Counted from the stretch's first letter, positions 1-5,612 are shown. The stretch: DNA of 12,342 nt from Candidatus Moraniibacteriota bacterium (GCA_017992575.1 JAGOOJ010000021.1:1-12342), one strand, 5' to 3'. The notes: generated from the sequence alone by a model not told the origin. Numbers and translations are program-made.

Positions 1-256
1 GAATCAACGCGTGCGACTGGTTGCCGATGCGACACAGAGTGAAAGGGACAAATATGGCCGTCTCCTCCGTTATGTTTTTTTGGAAGATGGTACTTCATTC
101 AATCAACTCATGATTGAAGAAGGATATGCTCACGAGTATACGTATGACAGTAATCCTTATCAGTATCAGTCAGATTTTCTTACCGCTGAACGTTTGGCTC
201 GTGAGGGGAAACGTGGATTGTGGAATGAACAGACCTGTGGTGGCACTACTCTATGA
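1..256 (+). CDS. Thermonuclease (SNase-like) homologue, 3' end only
   Basis: This is the C-terminal part of a staphylococcal-nuclease-fold protein, a Ca-dependent DNA/RNA phosphodiesterase family that is usually secreted or surface-attached. The reading frame is open to the left edge, so the GTG at position 11 is probably internal and the true start is outside. Visible family features are the DKYGRLL segment, whose Arg matches the second catalytic arginine (Arg87 of the S. aureus enzyme), the following strand and 'FNQLMIEEGYA' helix, and the closing 'AERLAREGKRGLW' helix that ends the fold. The other catalytic residues (equivalents of Arg35 and Glu43) lie upstream and cannot be checked. After the fold only a short tail, including one Cys, remains before TGA. 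An Excalibur-domain protein, a domain often paired with such nucleases, lies further along at 3506. Family assignment is firm; activity is inferred. Confidence 0.9.
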   Translation, partial: NQRVRLVADATQSERDKYGRLLRYVFLEDGTSFNQLMIEEGYAHEYTYDSNPYQYQSDFLTAERLAREGKRGLWNEQTCGGTTL

Positions 257-335
257 TGGGTTGGTTTTCGGGAAGGCAAAGTGAGCGCGAGGGAGTGGCC
301 ACCGATAGAACACAGCATGTCTTGACAACGGGGTG

Positions 336-341
336 TATACT
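336..341 (+). promoter_or_regulatory. Probable -10 box for the cupin gene
   Basis: TATACT lies 32 bases before the cupin ATG and matches the -10 word found before several other genes here. A TTGACA at 322-327 is only 8 bases upstream, too close to act as its -35, and no good -35 is present at 16-18 bases. The call therefore rests on the -10 alone. Confidence 0.4.
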
Positions 342-373
342 GAAGGTGGAGTTAATTTTCTATCCATACCGTT

Positions 374-775
374 ATGAAAAAAGGATACAAGGCCAACATC
401 GAGCAGTTAACCAAGGAGAACACCAACTTTCGTCAGGTACTGTATACCGCCAAGGACTGTCAGTTGGTACTGATGTCACTTCTTCCAGGAGAAGAAATCG
501 GTCTGGAAACGCACCCGGATATTAATCAGTTTTTTCGGTTTGAAAGTGGTGAAGGAAAGGTTATTGTGAATGAGACAGAATACACTGTTTCGGATGGTGA
601 TGCAGTAGTCGTGCCAATGGGGGCCAAGCACAATGTCATCAATACATCGACGACGGAATCACTCAAAATCTATACTATTTATGCTCCGCCACACCATGAA
701 GATGGAATGGTACGGGCCACCAAGGCTGAAGCTGAGGCTTCAGACCCACTTTTCGCTGGAGTGACAACTGAGTAG
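374..775 (+). CDS. Single-domain cupin protein
   Basis: A 133-residue single-domain cupin (double-stranded beta-helix, sugar-isomerase-like subgroup). Both cupin motifs are visible. Motif 1 is around residues 38-60 (PGEEIGLETHPDINQFF, then GEGKV). Motif 2 around residues 75-92 is textbook, G-x5-P-x-G-x2-H-x3-N (GDAVVVPMGAKHNVINTS). The H in motif 1 and the H in motif 2 would be metal ligands; the usual second His of motif 1 is replaced by Asp (HPD), which is common in this subgroup. Such proteins bind a metal and a small molecule, and function ranges from isomerase to dioxygenase to storage, so the substrate cannot be given. No signal peptide is present, so it is cytoplasmic. The ATG follows a TATACT box by 32 bases. 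A good Shine-Dalgarno is not present close to the start; a purine-rich stretch at 342-351 is too far away. It appears to be a one-gene unit. Confidence 0.92.
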   Translation: MKKGYKANIEQLTKENTNFRQVLYTAKDCQLVLMSLLPGEEIGLETHPDINQFFRFESGEGKVIVNETEYTVSDGDAVVVPMGAKHNVINTSTTESLKIYTIYAPPHHEDGMVRATKAEAEASDPLFAGVTTE

Positions 776-801
776 TTTGCAAAGGACATTCGGATAATCT
801 C

Positions 802-830
802 TTGCGCGATTATTAGGGAACGTGTATAAA
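802..830 (+). promoter_or_regulatory. Promoter of the lipoprotein gene
   Basis: TTGCGC (802-807) and TATAAA (825-830) are separated by 17 bases, and the lipoprotein start is 45 bases downstream. The predicted leader contains short dyads, including CCGG...CCGG and TCCC-TTTTT-GGGA. Confidence 0.55.
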
Positions 831-874
831 GAAAGCACCGGCAATCTGCCCGGCGTCCCTTTTTGGGAGTTCCC

Positions 875-1279
875 ATGAAAAGTCGTATTTGGCTCCTGTG
901 TGGAGCTCTCGCGGTCGTGTTCGACCTCAGTGGCTGTGCTTTGGTCACTAAATCCATGGAGTACAGCAAGAGCTTTACGGCCAAGCTGACCGGTGCTGAC
1001 GACTCTAACAACACCAGCAAGCTGGCAAGTTTTGGTCGATTGAGCAACGATTTCACGGACAAAGGAGCTAGTCTCGTTGGCCTGAAGCCCGCTGACTCAG
1101 CACCTCCAGTGGCACTGGCGTCCGAAACCGCACCTACTTCAGCTGTGGCCGAAACTGCGCCGGTCGCTGTGGCACCCGCACCCGTTGCCTCTGCCGCCAA
1201 GAAGGCGCCGGCCAAGAAGGTGGTCACCAAGCCGTCGTCGGTCAAGACGGTGGCTGACACTACCAAGAAGCCAAAGTAG
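875..1279 (+). CDS. Small lipoprotein with Ala/Pro/Lys-rich tail
   Basis: A 134-residue predicted lipoprotein of unknown function. The start at ATG 875 is chosen because GGGAG (865-869) sits 5 bases before it and because it gives a proper signal peptide: M-K-S-R, a hydrophobic stretch (residues 5-16) and the lipobox L-S-G-C with the lipidated Cys at residue 21. A TTG start at 863 would add only four residues and lies just before the ribosome binding site. The middle (22-75) is hydrophilic. From about residue 76 the chain becomes low complexity, first Ala/Pro/Val/Glu-Thr, then Lys-rich with AKK, PAKK and TKP repeats that resemble histone-H1-like tails; such tails can span peptidoglycan or bind polyanions. 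The gene is more GC-rich in its second half than its neighbours. It is monocistronic, with its own promoter (802-830) and a strong terminator (1299-1331). The lipoprotein call is firm; any role is unknown. Confidence 0.8.
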   Translation: MKSRIWLLCGALAVVFDLSGCALVTKSMEYSKSFTAKLTGADDSNNTSKLASFGRLSNDFTDKGASLVGLKPADSAPPVALASETAPTSAVAETAPVAVAPAPVASAAKKAPAKKVVTKPSSVKTVADTTKKPK

Positions 1280-1298
1280 GGCAGACCTACACGCAAGA

Positions 1299-1331
1299 GG
1301 GGAGACGATGATTCGTTCTCCCCGTTTTTTT
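1299..1331 (+). terminator. Rho-independent terminator of the lipoprotein gene
   Basis: The perfect arms GGGGAGA (1299-1305) and TCTCCCC (1317-1323), with an inner CGA/TCG extension, are followed by G and seven T (1325-1331). It lies 20 bases after the stop codon. Confidence 0.93.
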
Positions 1332-1355
1332 ACCTAAACCAGAATGTGAAGAAAG

Positions 1356-1364
1356 TGGTATACT
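1356..1364 (+). promoter_or_regulatory. Extended -10 promoter for the DUF5671-DUF1294 operon
   Basis: TGG-TATACT forms an extended -10 element 28 bases before the ATG at 1393. No convincing -35 is present at the right distance, which is typical of extended -10 promoters. It lies directly after the preceding terminator. Confidence 0.6.
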
Positions 1365-1392
1365 ACAAGAGTAACCACTAACCTCTTATTCT

Positions 1393-2574
1393 ATGGATAC
1401 CCAATCGTTGGCAGAGTATGCCAGTAGTCGAATTCGGGCCGGGGTTGCTAAAGCTACGTTGAAAGAAGAATTGCTTTCAGTTGGATGGACCGAAGAAGAA
1501 ATTGAAGTAGCCTATCGCAGTGGGGTAGTTGCCTTGGGGGCACCTGTTCCGAGTGAGGGAAGCCGGGCTATCTTATCGCGCCAGGCTTCAACGGTTGACG
1601 TGGTGATTAATTTCTTTTCGTTTATCCTCCTGGGTATCGTGGCGACGGCGTTGGGGACGCTTTTTTTCCAGATTATTAATATTACTTTTCCCGATGCTCT
1701 TGATGTGGTCAATCTGTATAGTGAGAGTCAGGCCATGAGTTCTATTCATTATGCGACGGCTGCCCTTATCATTGGATTTCCCTTGTATTACTTTTCTCTC
1801 CGTCTCTGGTTTCGTAAATTTCGTGAGGACGAAGGCCGAATGGAATCCAAGCTTTCCAAGTGGCTCACCTACCTTGTTTTGCTGGTCACGGCAGTTACTA
1901 TAGTCGGAGATTTGATCGCGGTAGTCTTTACCCTTCTACAGGGTGAAATTACGGTACGTTTCTTCTTGAATGCACTCACTATCTTGACCATTGCTGGCGC
2001 TATCTTTGGGTTCTATTATTTGGAACGACGCAAGATTCAGTATCGTGTTGATATCTCGCGACACATCTTTCAACTGTTTGGTCGAGGAGTGACAGCTCTC
2101 ATTGTCAGTGGTATTATTTTGGGATTTTTTGTGGGCGGATCGCCGTCGACCCAGCGCCATCGGACACTGGATCAGATACGAGAGGATAATCTCGGCGTCC
2201 TTGCCGATTGTATTAAGCAATATGCGAGCAATTTAGGTGCGTTACCGGAGGAACTGACTGATTTGCGTCAATCCAGTCAGTATAGTTACTGCTCTAGTTA
2301 TATGGAGGACCCAGAGACCAAAGCACTCTACGAGTACCGTATTATCAATCCATCACGTGTCGAAGGAGCTGGGAGAGTAGGAGAGTTTGAGTTGTGCGCT
2401 ACATTTACTTTGGATCAATCAGAAACGACTGCCACCAAAGGAGGATATGACGACAAGACTCTTTGGTCTGATCATGGAGTGGGCCGGAGTTGTGATACTG
2501 TCAAAACGCAACTTTTAGTGCCAAATTATCCCGGGCAGACACCAGTGACCCTCGACCCGGTACTGAAAAACTAG
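1393..2574 (+). CDS. DUF5671-type multi-pass membrane protein with pilin-like C-terminal domain
   Basis: A 393-residue envelope protein of unknown function. Residues 1-50 form a small helical domain with the 'GWTEEEIEVAYRSG' motif (UBA-like helix pair) seen at the N-terminus of many CPR membrane proteins. Residues 70-250 hold about five membrane helices (roughly 71-97, 120-138, 157-183, 190-211, 232-249); the first two with their charged loop match DUF5671. Residues 256-393 form a soluble domain, probably outside the membrane. It starts with an R-rich helix and contains the pattern 'lxDCIKQY...GALPEEL...DPETKALYEYRI...FELCATF', which resembles the globular part of type IV pilin-like proteins. 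Four Cys (273, 300, 335, 367) lie only in this domain and could make two disulfides. No Shine-Dalgarno is evident at ATG 1393. DUF1294 follows after 10 bases. The DUF5671 call is by recalled family pattern; the pilin-like reading is inference. Confidence 0.78.
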   Translation: MDTQSLAEYASSRIRAGVAKATLKEELLSVGWTEEEIEVAYRSGVVALGAPVPSEGSRAILSRQASTVDVVINFFSFILLGIVATALGTLFFQIINITFPDALDVVNLYSESQAMSSIHYATAALIIGFPLYYFSLRLWFRKFREDEGRMESKLSKWLTYLVLLVTAVTIVGDLIAVVFTLLQGEITVRFFLNALTILTIAGAIFGFYYLERRKIQYRVDISRHIFQLFGRGVTALIVSGIILGFFVGGSPSTQRHRTLDQIREDNLGVLADCIKQYASNLGALPEELTDLRQSSQYSYCSSYMEDPETKALYEYRIINPSRVEGAGRVGEFELCATFTLDQSETTATKGGYDDKTLWSDHGVGRSCDTVKTQLLVPNYPGQTPVTLDPVLKN

Positions 2575-2584
2575 GGACTATTCT

Positions 2585-2866
2585 ATGGAAGTGCCACAGG
2601 GCGTGATAGTTTTTTTCTTGGCAGTGAATGTCTTGGCATTTTTGGTGATGCTTTGGGACAAAATGCAGTCACGAAAAAGTGGCGCCGAACGAATTTCAGA
2701 AGGGCTCCTCTTTTTCATGGCGACTATGTTTGGAAGTATTGGCGTGTACCTCGGGATGTTTGTTTTTCGCCATAAAACGCGCAAGTGGTACTTTGTGATG
2801 GGGATACCCATGCTTATTCTGGAGAACATGGCATTGCTCGCATATGTTTCTCCGTACCTGTGGTGA
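2585..2866 (+). CDS. DUF1294 family membrane protein
   Basis: A 93-residue integral membrane protein matching DUF1294. The family signature is visible: 'MLWDKMQSR' (D-K after the first helix), 'ERISEGLLFFMATMFGSIGVYLGM' (the R-I-x-E then glycine-containing second helix), 'FRHKTRKWYF' (the highly characteristic F-x-H-K-T) and a last helix. It has three membrane segments, roughly 6-24, 40-60 and 69-91. Its length is usual for the stand-alone family. No biochemical function is established for DUF1294. It begins 10 bases after the DUF5671 gene stop and is most likely co-transcribed with it. Only a weak AGGGA lies near its start. It ends convergent with the minus-strand gene at 2905, and its stop codon overlaps one arm of a 9-base inverted repeat. 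Confidence 0.92.
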   Translation: MEVPQGVIVFFLAVNVLAFLVMLWDKMQSRKSGAERISEGLLFFMATMFGSIGVYLGMFVFRHKTRKWYFVMGIPMLILENMALLAYVSPYLW

Positions 2867-2934
2867 AGATCTCTGATATAAAGAGGTGTTGGCGGTATGT
2901 TTCTTTAACGGCTGTAGGGAGACTTGAGATCTTC
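2865..2934. repeat. Inverted repeat between convergent genes
   Basis: GAAGATCTC (2865-2873) and GAGATCTTC (2926-2934) are exact inverse copies 52 bases apart. They touch the ends of the two convergent genes. There is no T-run after either arm, so it is not a standard terminator. Confidence 0.45.
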
Positions 2935-3237
2935 TTTCCGAGAAGCTTCATCTTCAGCAAAGAGGAGATCACGTTCTTCTCTTGGATTTTTGATCGCCCC
3001 TATCACGCTCTGGCGATCATATCTGGCTGGGCGAAGCGGTACGCCGACTCGTTTTTCGTATTCTTGGGAGAGTTGTTGTTCGGTATAGGAGTCAAAGTTT
3101 TGGCTACTGAAATCGAGCGGTAATTGTGATTCTGGAATACCAGGAACAGATTTTTCCGCTAGCGGTTTTGCTTTATGCTGATTTTTTTCAGGCGATATGG
3201 ATGCTGGTGTCTCAAGAGTAAGAGGTATCTGTTCCAT
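2905..3237 (-). CDS. Small hypothetical protein with SAP/HeH-like segment
   Basis: A 110-residue soluble, charged protein that I do not recognise by name. Residues 1-45 are a Pro/Glu/Lys-rich, probably disordered stretch. Residues about 47-92 contain 'FDSYTEQQLSQEYEKRVGVPLRPARYDRQSVIGAIKNP', two amphipathic helices around a Gly-Val/Pro turn, similar in layout to small helix-extension-helix or SAP-type modules that bind nucleic acids in other bacteria; this is inference. The tail is Glu/Lys/Arg rich. There is no signal peptide or membrane segment. The ATG on the minus strand at 3237 lacks a clear Shine-Dalgarno. It is supported by an extended -10 (TGC-TATACT) at 3291-3299 on the minus strand, giving a leader of about 45 bases. 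It is convergent with the DUF1294 gene and divergent from the 3391 peptide gene. Coding is likely; function is unknown. Confidence 0.7.
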   Translation of the reverse strand: MEQIPLTLETPASISPEKNQHKAKPLAEKSVPGIPESQLPLDFSSQNFDSYTEQQLSQEYEKRVGVPLRPARYDRQSVIGAIKNPREERDLLFAEDEASRKEDLKSPYSR

Positions 3238-3290
3238 AGTGTTTTTCAGTCAAAGGACTGGTGTTGAGTAGGTTTGCGAGTTACGTTTTG

Positions 3291-3319
3291 AGTATAGCAT
3301 TGCTATCATTTTCAGAAAA
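3291..3319 (-). promoter_or_regulatory. Minus-strand promoter of the 3237 gene
   Basis: On the minus strand, TTTTCT (3314-3319), a 17-base spacer and TGC-TATACT (-10 at 3291-3296) form an extended -10 promoter. It lies back to back with the plus-strand promoter at 3326-3354; the two -35 boxes are 6 bases apart. Confidence 0.6.
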
Positions 3320-3325
3320 CACGTG

Positions 3326-3354
3326 TTGGAAATGTCCTTTTCTGGTGATATACT
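3326..3354 (+). promoter_or_regulatory. Promoter for the small membrane peptide and Excalibur genes
   Basis: TTGGAA (3326-3331), a 17-base spacer and TGA-TATACT (-10 at 3349-3354) make a good extended -10 promoter. Transcription would start near 3361, 30 bases before the peptide ATG. Confidence 0.72.
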
Positions 3355-3390
3355 GGAGACGGAAACTATAATTATTGATGACACTCTCCT

Positions 3391-3486
3391 ATGGATGTCG
3401 GTTCAATTCGTGGCAATAAGATGGTGCGTATTGCGGTGATGGTGGCGCTCCTTGCTGTCGCCCTCTATTTGTATTTCACCATTTAA
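3391..3486 (+). CDS. 31-residue single-pass membrane peptide
   Basis: A very short reading frame starting at ATG 3391: MDVGSIRGNKMVRI, then a hydrophobic segment of about 20 residues (IAVMVALLAVALYLYF) ending FTI and TAA. The chain has a basic N-terminal half (R7, K10, R13) before one membrane helix, so it should insert with the N-terminus inside. It has no recognisable family. Support comes from its position: it is the first ATG after a good promoter (3326-3354), and the Excalibur gene starts only 19 bases after its stop, as in a two-gene operon. No strong Shine-Dalgarno precedes it. It could alternatively be a translated leader for the downstream gene. Codon bias cannot be judged at this length. 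Confidence 0.5.
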   Translation: MDVGSIRGNKMVRIAVMVALLAVALYLYFTI

Positions 3487-3505
3487 TTTGGGAACATTGT
3501 TTCTT

Positions 3506-3913
3506 ATGAATGAAAAAGTTCAGAAAGTACTCGATCGAGCGACTGATTATAGTGGGACTCCGCAACGCAAGATAGCCAAGGGTATTTTGGGTGGAATTAT
3601 CGTTTTGCTTTTGGGCGGTCTTGGGCTTGAAGTGTCCAATAATGATTGGGACCTCGGGAAGTTGCTTGGAGGAGAGTCAATGTCTGATTCTAAAGTGGCA
3701 CGTGATACCAGTGGGAACCTCTTACGTGATAAAGAAGGGAATATCGTTACGGAAGGCGGAAAGAAAACGAACGAATACAACTGTGCTGATTTTACTACTC
3801 AACCTGAAGCACAAAACTTTTTTGTGAAAGCGGGTGGCGTGAGTAGTGATACCAATCGTTTGGATGGCAACAAGGATGGTGTTGCTTGTCAGGATTTGCC
3901 CAAAGGGAAGTAG
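3506..3913 (+). CDS. Membrane-anchored Excalibur-domain protein
   Basis: A 135-residue protein with one membrane segment and a C-terminal Excalibur (extracellular calcium-binding) domain. The start at ATG 3506 is chosen because the longer frame from TTG 3452 would overlap the 31-residue peptide gene in another frame. Residues 1-22 are charged; about 25-42 form the membrane helix (AKGILGGIIVLLLGGLGLEV), so the rest should be outside the cell. Residues 60-88 are a charged linker with 'DTSGNLLRDKEGNIV', a repeated Gly-Asn/Asp turn. Residues about 90-131 are the Excalibur domain: 'YNCADF', 'AQNFF', and the Ca-binding loop 'DGNKDGVAC' (D-x-N-x-D-G-x-x-C), with the two Cys expected to form a disulfide. 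Excalibur domains often accompany SNase-like nucleases or surface proteins, and this window also has an SNase-like gene end at 1-256. A terminator follows at 3930. Confidence 0.88.
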   Translation: MNEKVQKVLDRATDYSGTPQRKIAKGILGGIIVLLLGGLGLEVSNNDWDLGKLLGGESMSDSKVARDTSGNLLRDKEGNIVTEGGKKTNEYNCADFTTQPEAQNFFVKAGGVSSDTNRLDGNKDGVACQDLPKGK

Positions 3914-3929
3914 ATGGTATAGATCAAAT

Positions 3930-3968
3930 AGAAGTGGTATAGTGTACCGCTTCTGGCAGTGTTTTTTT
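3930..3968 (+). terminator. Terminator after the Excalibur gene
   Basis: AGAAGTGGTA (3930-3939) pairs with TACCGCTTCT (3945-3954), ten pairs including one G-U, around a 5-base loop. Seven T follow at 3962-3968 after a 7-base gap. The same sequence contains TGG-TATAGT (3935-3943), so it could also hold an extended -10. Confidence 0.7.
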
Positions 3969-4020
3969 GGTGTGCCTCAGGGTTTAATGACTGTTTTGAG
4001 TTGATAGTACTGAATCGAAT

Positions 4021-4245
4021 ATGAAACTGTATGTAACAGTGAAACCTCGGGCTACTCGAGAACGAGTCGAACAAGTAGATGAAACGCACGTCGTGGTTTA
4101 CGTACAAGTAGCTCCTATTGAAAACGAGGCTAATAAAGCTGTCATAAAAAGCTTGGCTCGGTTTTTTTCTGTAGCTCCGTCGTGTGTCGTGCTTCGTTCT
4201 GGTGTCACAGCCAAACAGAAAGTTTTTGATATCATAGGGATATGA
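4021..4245 (+). CDS. UPF0235 / DUF167 (YggU-type) protein
   Basis: A 74-residue protein of the UPF0235/DUF167 family, small alpha/beta proteins without an established biochemical role. The family pattern is clear along the whole length: 'VTVKPRAT' near the N-terminus, an alternating hydrophobic strand 'HVVVYVQVAP', the central 'ENEANKAVIKSLARFF' (usual P-x-x-G-x-A-N-x-A-x-x-x-x-L-A; the Gly here is Glu), then 'VVLRSGVTAKQKVFDI' (usual G-x-x-S-R-x-K; here S-R is A-K-Q). It is slightly shorter than the usual 75-100 residues. The start at ATG 4021 has no Shine-Dalgarno. A possible TGA-TAGTAC -10 at 4002-4010 would place the transcript start within a few bases of the ATG, so the mRNA may be nearly leaderless. 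It lies alone between a terminator and the DUF2177 promoter. Confidence 0.88.
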   Translation: MKLYVTVKPRATRERVEQVDETHVVVYVQVAPIENEANKAVIKSLARFFSVAPSCVVLRSGVTAKQKVFDIIGI

Positions 4246-4283
4246 TAGATGGAGGGGCACTTCTTCTTTTTTGATGGACGGAG

Positions 4284-4289
4284 TATACT
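4284..4289 (+). promoter_or_regulatory. -10 box for the DUF2177 gene
   Basis: TATACT lies 29 bases before ATG 4319. It supports this start over ATG 4271/4274, which lie upstream of the predicted transcript start. No good -35 is visible; TTGATG (4271-4276) is only 7 bases away. Confidence 0.4.
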
Positions 4290-4318
4290 TTCAGAGGAAC
4301 TCTTTAAATAAAAATCAT

Positions 4319-4735
4319 ATGTTGAGACTGAGTCTACTTGCAGGAAGCGCTTTTCTGTTGTTTCTTTTACTGGATCTGATGTGGTTCAAGCTGGCCGGTG
4401 GATTTTTCAAATCCGAAGTGGGATCGATAGTTCGTCTTACTGCGGAAGGGGAGTGGAATGTTCGTACAGGAGCAGCGCTTCTCGCATACGTTTTCATGGC
4501 TCTCGGAGTGGTGGCCTTCGTGCTCCCTCAGGGAACAAACCTCTTTACGACAGTGTTGTATGGAGGACTTTTTGGGTTAGTCAGTTTCGGGATTTTTGAT
4601 TTGACTAATTTGGCTATCCTGTCAGCATGGACGACGCGATTTGTCGTAGTTGATATGGCCTGGGGGATGACAGCCAATGCCCTGGTTGCTTCAGCTCTTT
4701 GGTATATTTCTCACATAGTTCCTCCGCGGGGCTAA
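4319..4735 (+). CDS. DUF2177 family membrane protein
   Basis: A 138-residue integral membrane protein of the DUF2177 family, whose function is unknown. Four membrane segments are visible, roughly residues 4-24, 48-68, 75-97 and 109-132. Family landmarks are 'LLDLMWFKLAGGFF' at the end of helix 1 (D-x-x-W), 'RTGAALLAYVFMALGVVAFVLPQ' (family A-x-x-x-Y, and P after helix 2), 'GGLFGLVSFGIFDLTNLAIL' (family Y/F-D-L-T-N) and 'WTTRFVVVDMAWGM' (D-x-x-W-G). Length agrees with the family. The start is taken at ATG 4319 rather than an in-frame ATG at 4271, because a TATACT box at 4284-4289 lies between them and the resulting N-terminus fits the family. An AGAGGA at 4292-4297 is too far from the start to be a normal Shine-Dalgarno. 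It is followed by the 4788 gene, which has its own predicted -10 box. Confidence 0.9.
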   Translation: MLRLSLLAGSAFLLFLLLDLMWFKLAGGFFKSEVGSIVRLTAEGEWNVRTGAALLAYVFMALGVVAFVLPQGTNLFTTVLYGGLFGLVSFGIFDLTNLAILSAWTTRFVVVDMAWGMTANALVASALWYISHIVPPRG

Positions 4736-4748
4736 GTGGCCCGTCATA

Positions 4749-4757
4749 TGGTAGAAT
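4749..4757 (+). promoter_or_regulatory. Extended -10 promoter for the 4788-6380 gene run
   Basis: TGG-TAGAAT forms an extended -10 element about 30 bases before the first gene of the run. No -35 match was found at the right distance. Confidence 0.45.
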
Positions 4758-4767
4758 GCGTGAAGAG

Positions 4768-4791
4768 TAAGGAGTATTTATGAAGCCATGA
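4768..4791 (+). promoter_or_regulatory. Strong ribosome binding site and three-codon mini-ORF overlapping the next start
   Basis: TAAGGAG (4768-4774) is the best Shine-Dalgarno of this region and is spaced 5 bases from an ATG at 4780, but that ATG opens only ATG-AAG-CCA-TGA. Its stop overlaps the ATG of the real gene as ATGA (4788-4791). The real ATG is 13 bases from the Shine-Dalgarno, too far for direct use. Re-initiation after the mini-ORF is the simplest reading. Confidence 0.5.
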
Positions 4792-5177
4792 AAAGAAATA
4801 AAAAAGATGTTTTCGATCCCAACAAGCTTTTTGATTGGTGGTCCGTACCTCACTTCATGTTCGGTATTGTTACCTGTTTAGCGGCCATTTCTTTTACATG
4901 GCCAATTTTTCTGACGTTTGTGGGGACGCTTATTTTGGCGCTTATCTGGGAACTACTCGAGAAGTATTTTCGCCTCAGTGAGGCGCCCGGGAATGGGTGG
5001 GTGGATGTGATCCTAGCCCTTATAGGATTCGTTATCACGCTCCTTCTGGTTGATCAGGCGGCGCTGAATCATGATCGTCATATGGGATTGTTGGTCATTA
5101 CGTTCTTGTTGTATTTGTTTATTAACATGATTGCGTGGCGAGCTCGCTTTGAAAAAGACGAGGAGTTTCTTGGATAA
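4788..5177 (+). CDS. Four-helix membrane protein, function unknown
   Basis: A 129-residue integral membrane protein that I do not recognise with certainty. About four membrane segments are visible, roughly residues 24-40, 43-60, 75-92 and 101-117, with a basic N-terminus and an acidic C-terminus (FEKDEEFLG). Polar residues inside or near helices form the pattern H-F-x-F-G (22-26), W-E-L-L-E-K (about 57-62), N-G-W-V-D-V (about 72-77) and G-F. This order (H-x-x-x-G, W-E-x-x-E, N-x-x-x-D, G) resembles VanZ-like or YjdF/DUF2238-like small membrane proteins, but the match is by general layout only. Translation probably starts at ATG 4788 by coupling to the mini-ORF at 4780. The receiver-domain gene starts 24 bases after its stop, so they are probably co-transcribed. 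Confidence 0.75.
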   Translation: MKRNKKDVFDPNKLFDWWSVPHFMFGIVTCLAAISFTWPIFLTFVGTLILALIWELLEKYFRLSEAPGNGWVDVILALIGFVITLLLVDQAALNHDRHMGLLVITFLLYLFINMIAWRARFEKDEEFLG

Positions 5178-5201
5178 AGGTATTGCCCTTTGGGGTTTAC
5201 T

Positions 5202-5612
5202 ATGAGTCATAAAAAGTCAGGTTCTCATATGGAAGAAGATATACGGAGCAAGAAGAAAGTATGCATCATTGATGATGACGCCGATTTGCGAGAGATTTAT
5301 CTCATGAAATTTCATCAAGAAGGATTTGATGTGACGTTGGCAACGAATGGCGAAGAGGGACTGCAAAGTATTCGTACAGAACATCCAGATATTATCCTCC
5401 TTGATTTACAGATGCCAGTGAAAAATGGTACGGAGGTATTGCAAGAACTTCAGGCTGATGAAATGCTCAGGAAGATTCCGGTCATTGTACTGACGAATAT
5501 TGATAACGAGGATGCCTTTAAAGCTGTAGGCGAATTTGATACTCGTTTTTATCTTATCAAATCACTCACTACCCCGCAGAAGACAGTTGATTATGTTCGT
5601 GAAGTACTGTAA
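5202..5612 (+). CDS. Stand-alone response regulator receiver domain
   Basis: A 136-residue CheY-like receiver domain without an output domain. The active-site set is complete: acidic pair D25/D26 (in IIDDDADL), phosphorylated D68 (IILLDLQMP), T98 (VIVLTN) and K120 (FYLIKS), with the usual spacing. Residues 1-18 are a charged extension. The start is taken at ATG 5202; ATG 5229 (MEEDIRS) is an equally plausible shorter start, since neither has a good Shine-Dalgarno. No histidine kinase is encoded in this window, so its partner lies elsewhere. Stand-alone receivers act by protein-protein contact or in phosphorelays. The rhodanese gene begins one base after its stop, so the two are translated from one message and may be translationally coupled. 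The gene follows the 4788 membrane protein gene by 24 bases. Confidence 0.93.
   Translation: MSHKKSGSHMEEDIRSKKKVCIIDDDADLREIYLMKFHQEGFDVTLATNGEEGLQSIRTEHPDIILLDLQMPVKNGTEVLQELQADEMLRKIPVIVLTNIDNEDAFKAVGEFDTRFYLIKSLTTPQKTVDYVREVL

Noticed and set aside
322..341. TTGACA followed by TATACT before the cupin gene
   Set aside because: The spacing is 8 bases, far below the 16-18 required, so they cannot be one promoter; only the -10 was kept.
679..1296. 205-codon minus-strand frame opposite the lipoprotein gene
   Set aside because: It overlaps the cupin end, the lipoprotein gene and part of a terminator; it lacks a ribosome binding site, while the plus-strand genes have clear motifs.
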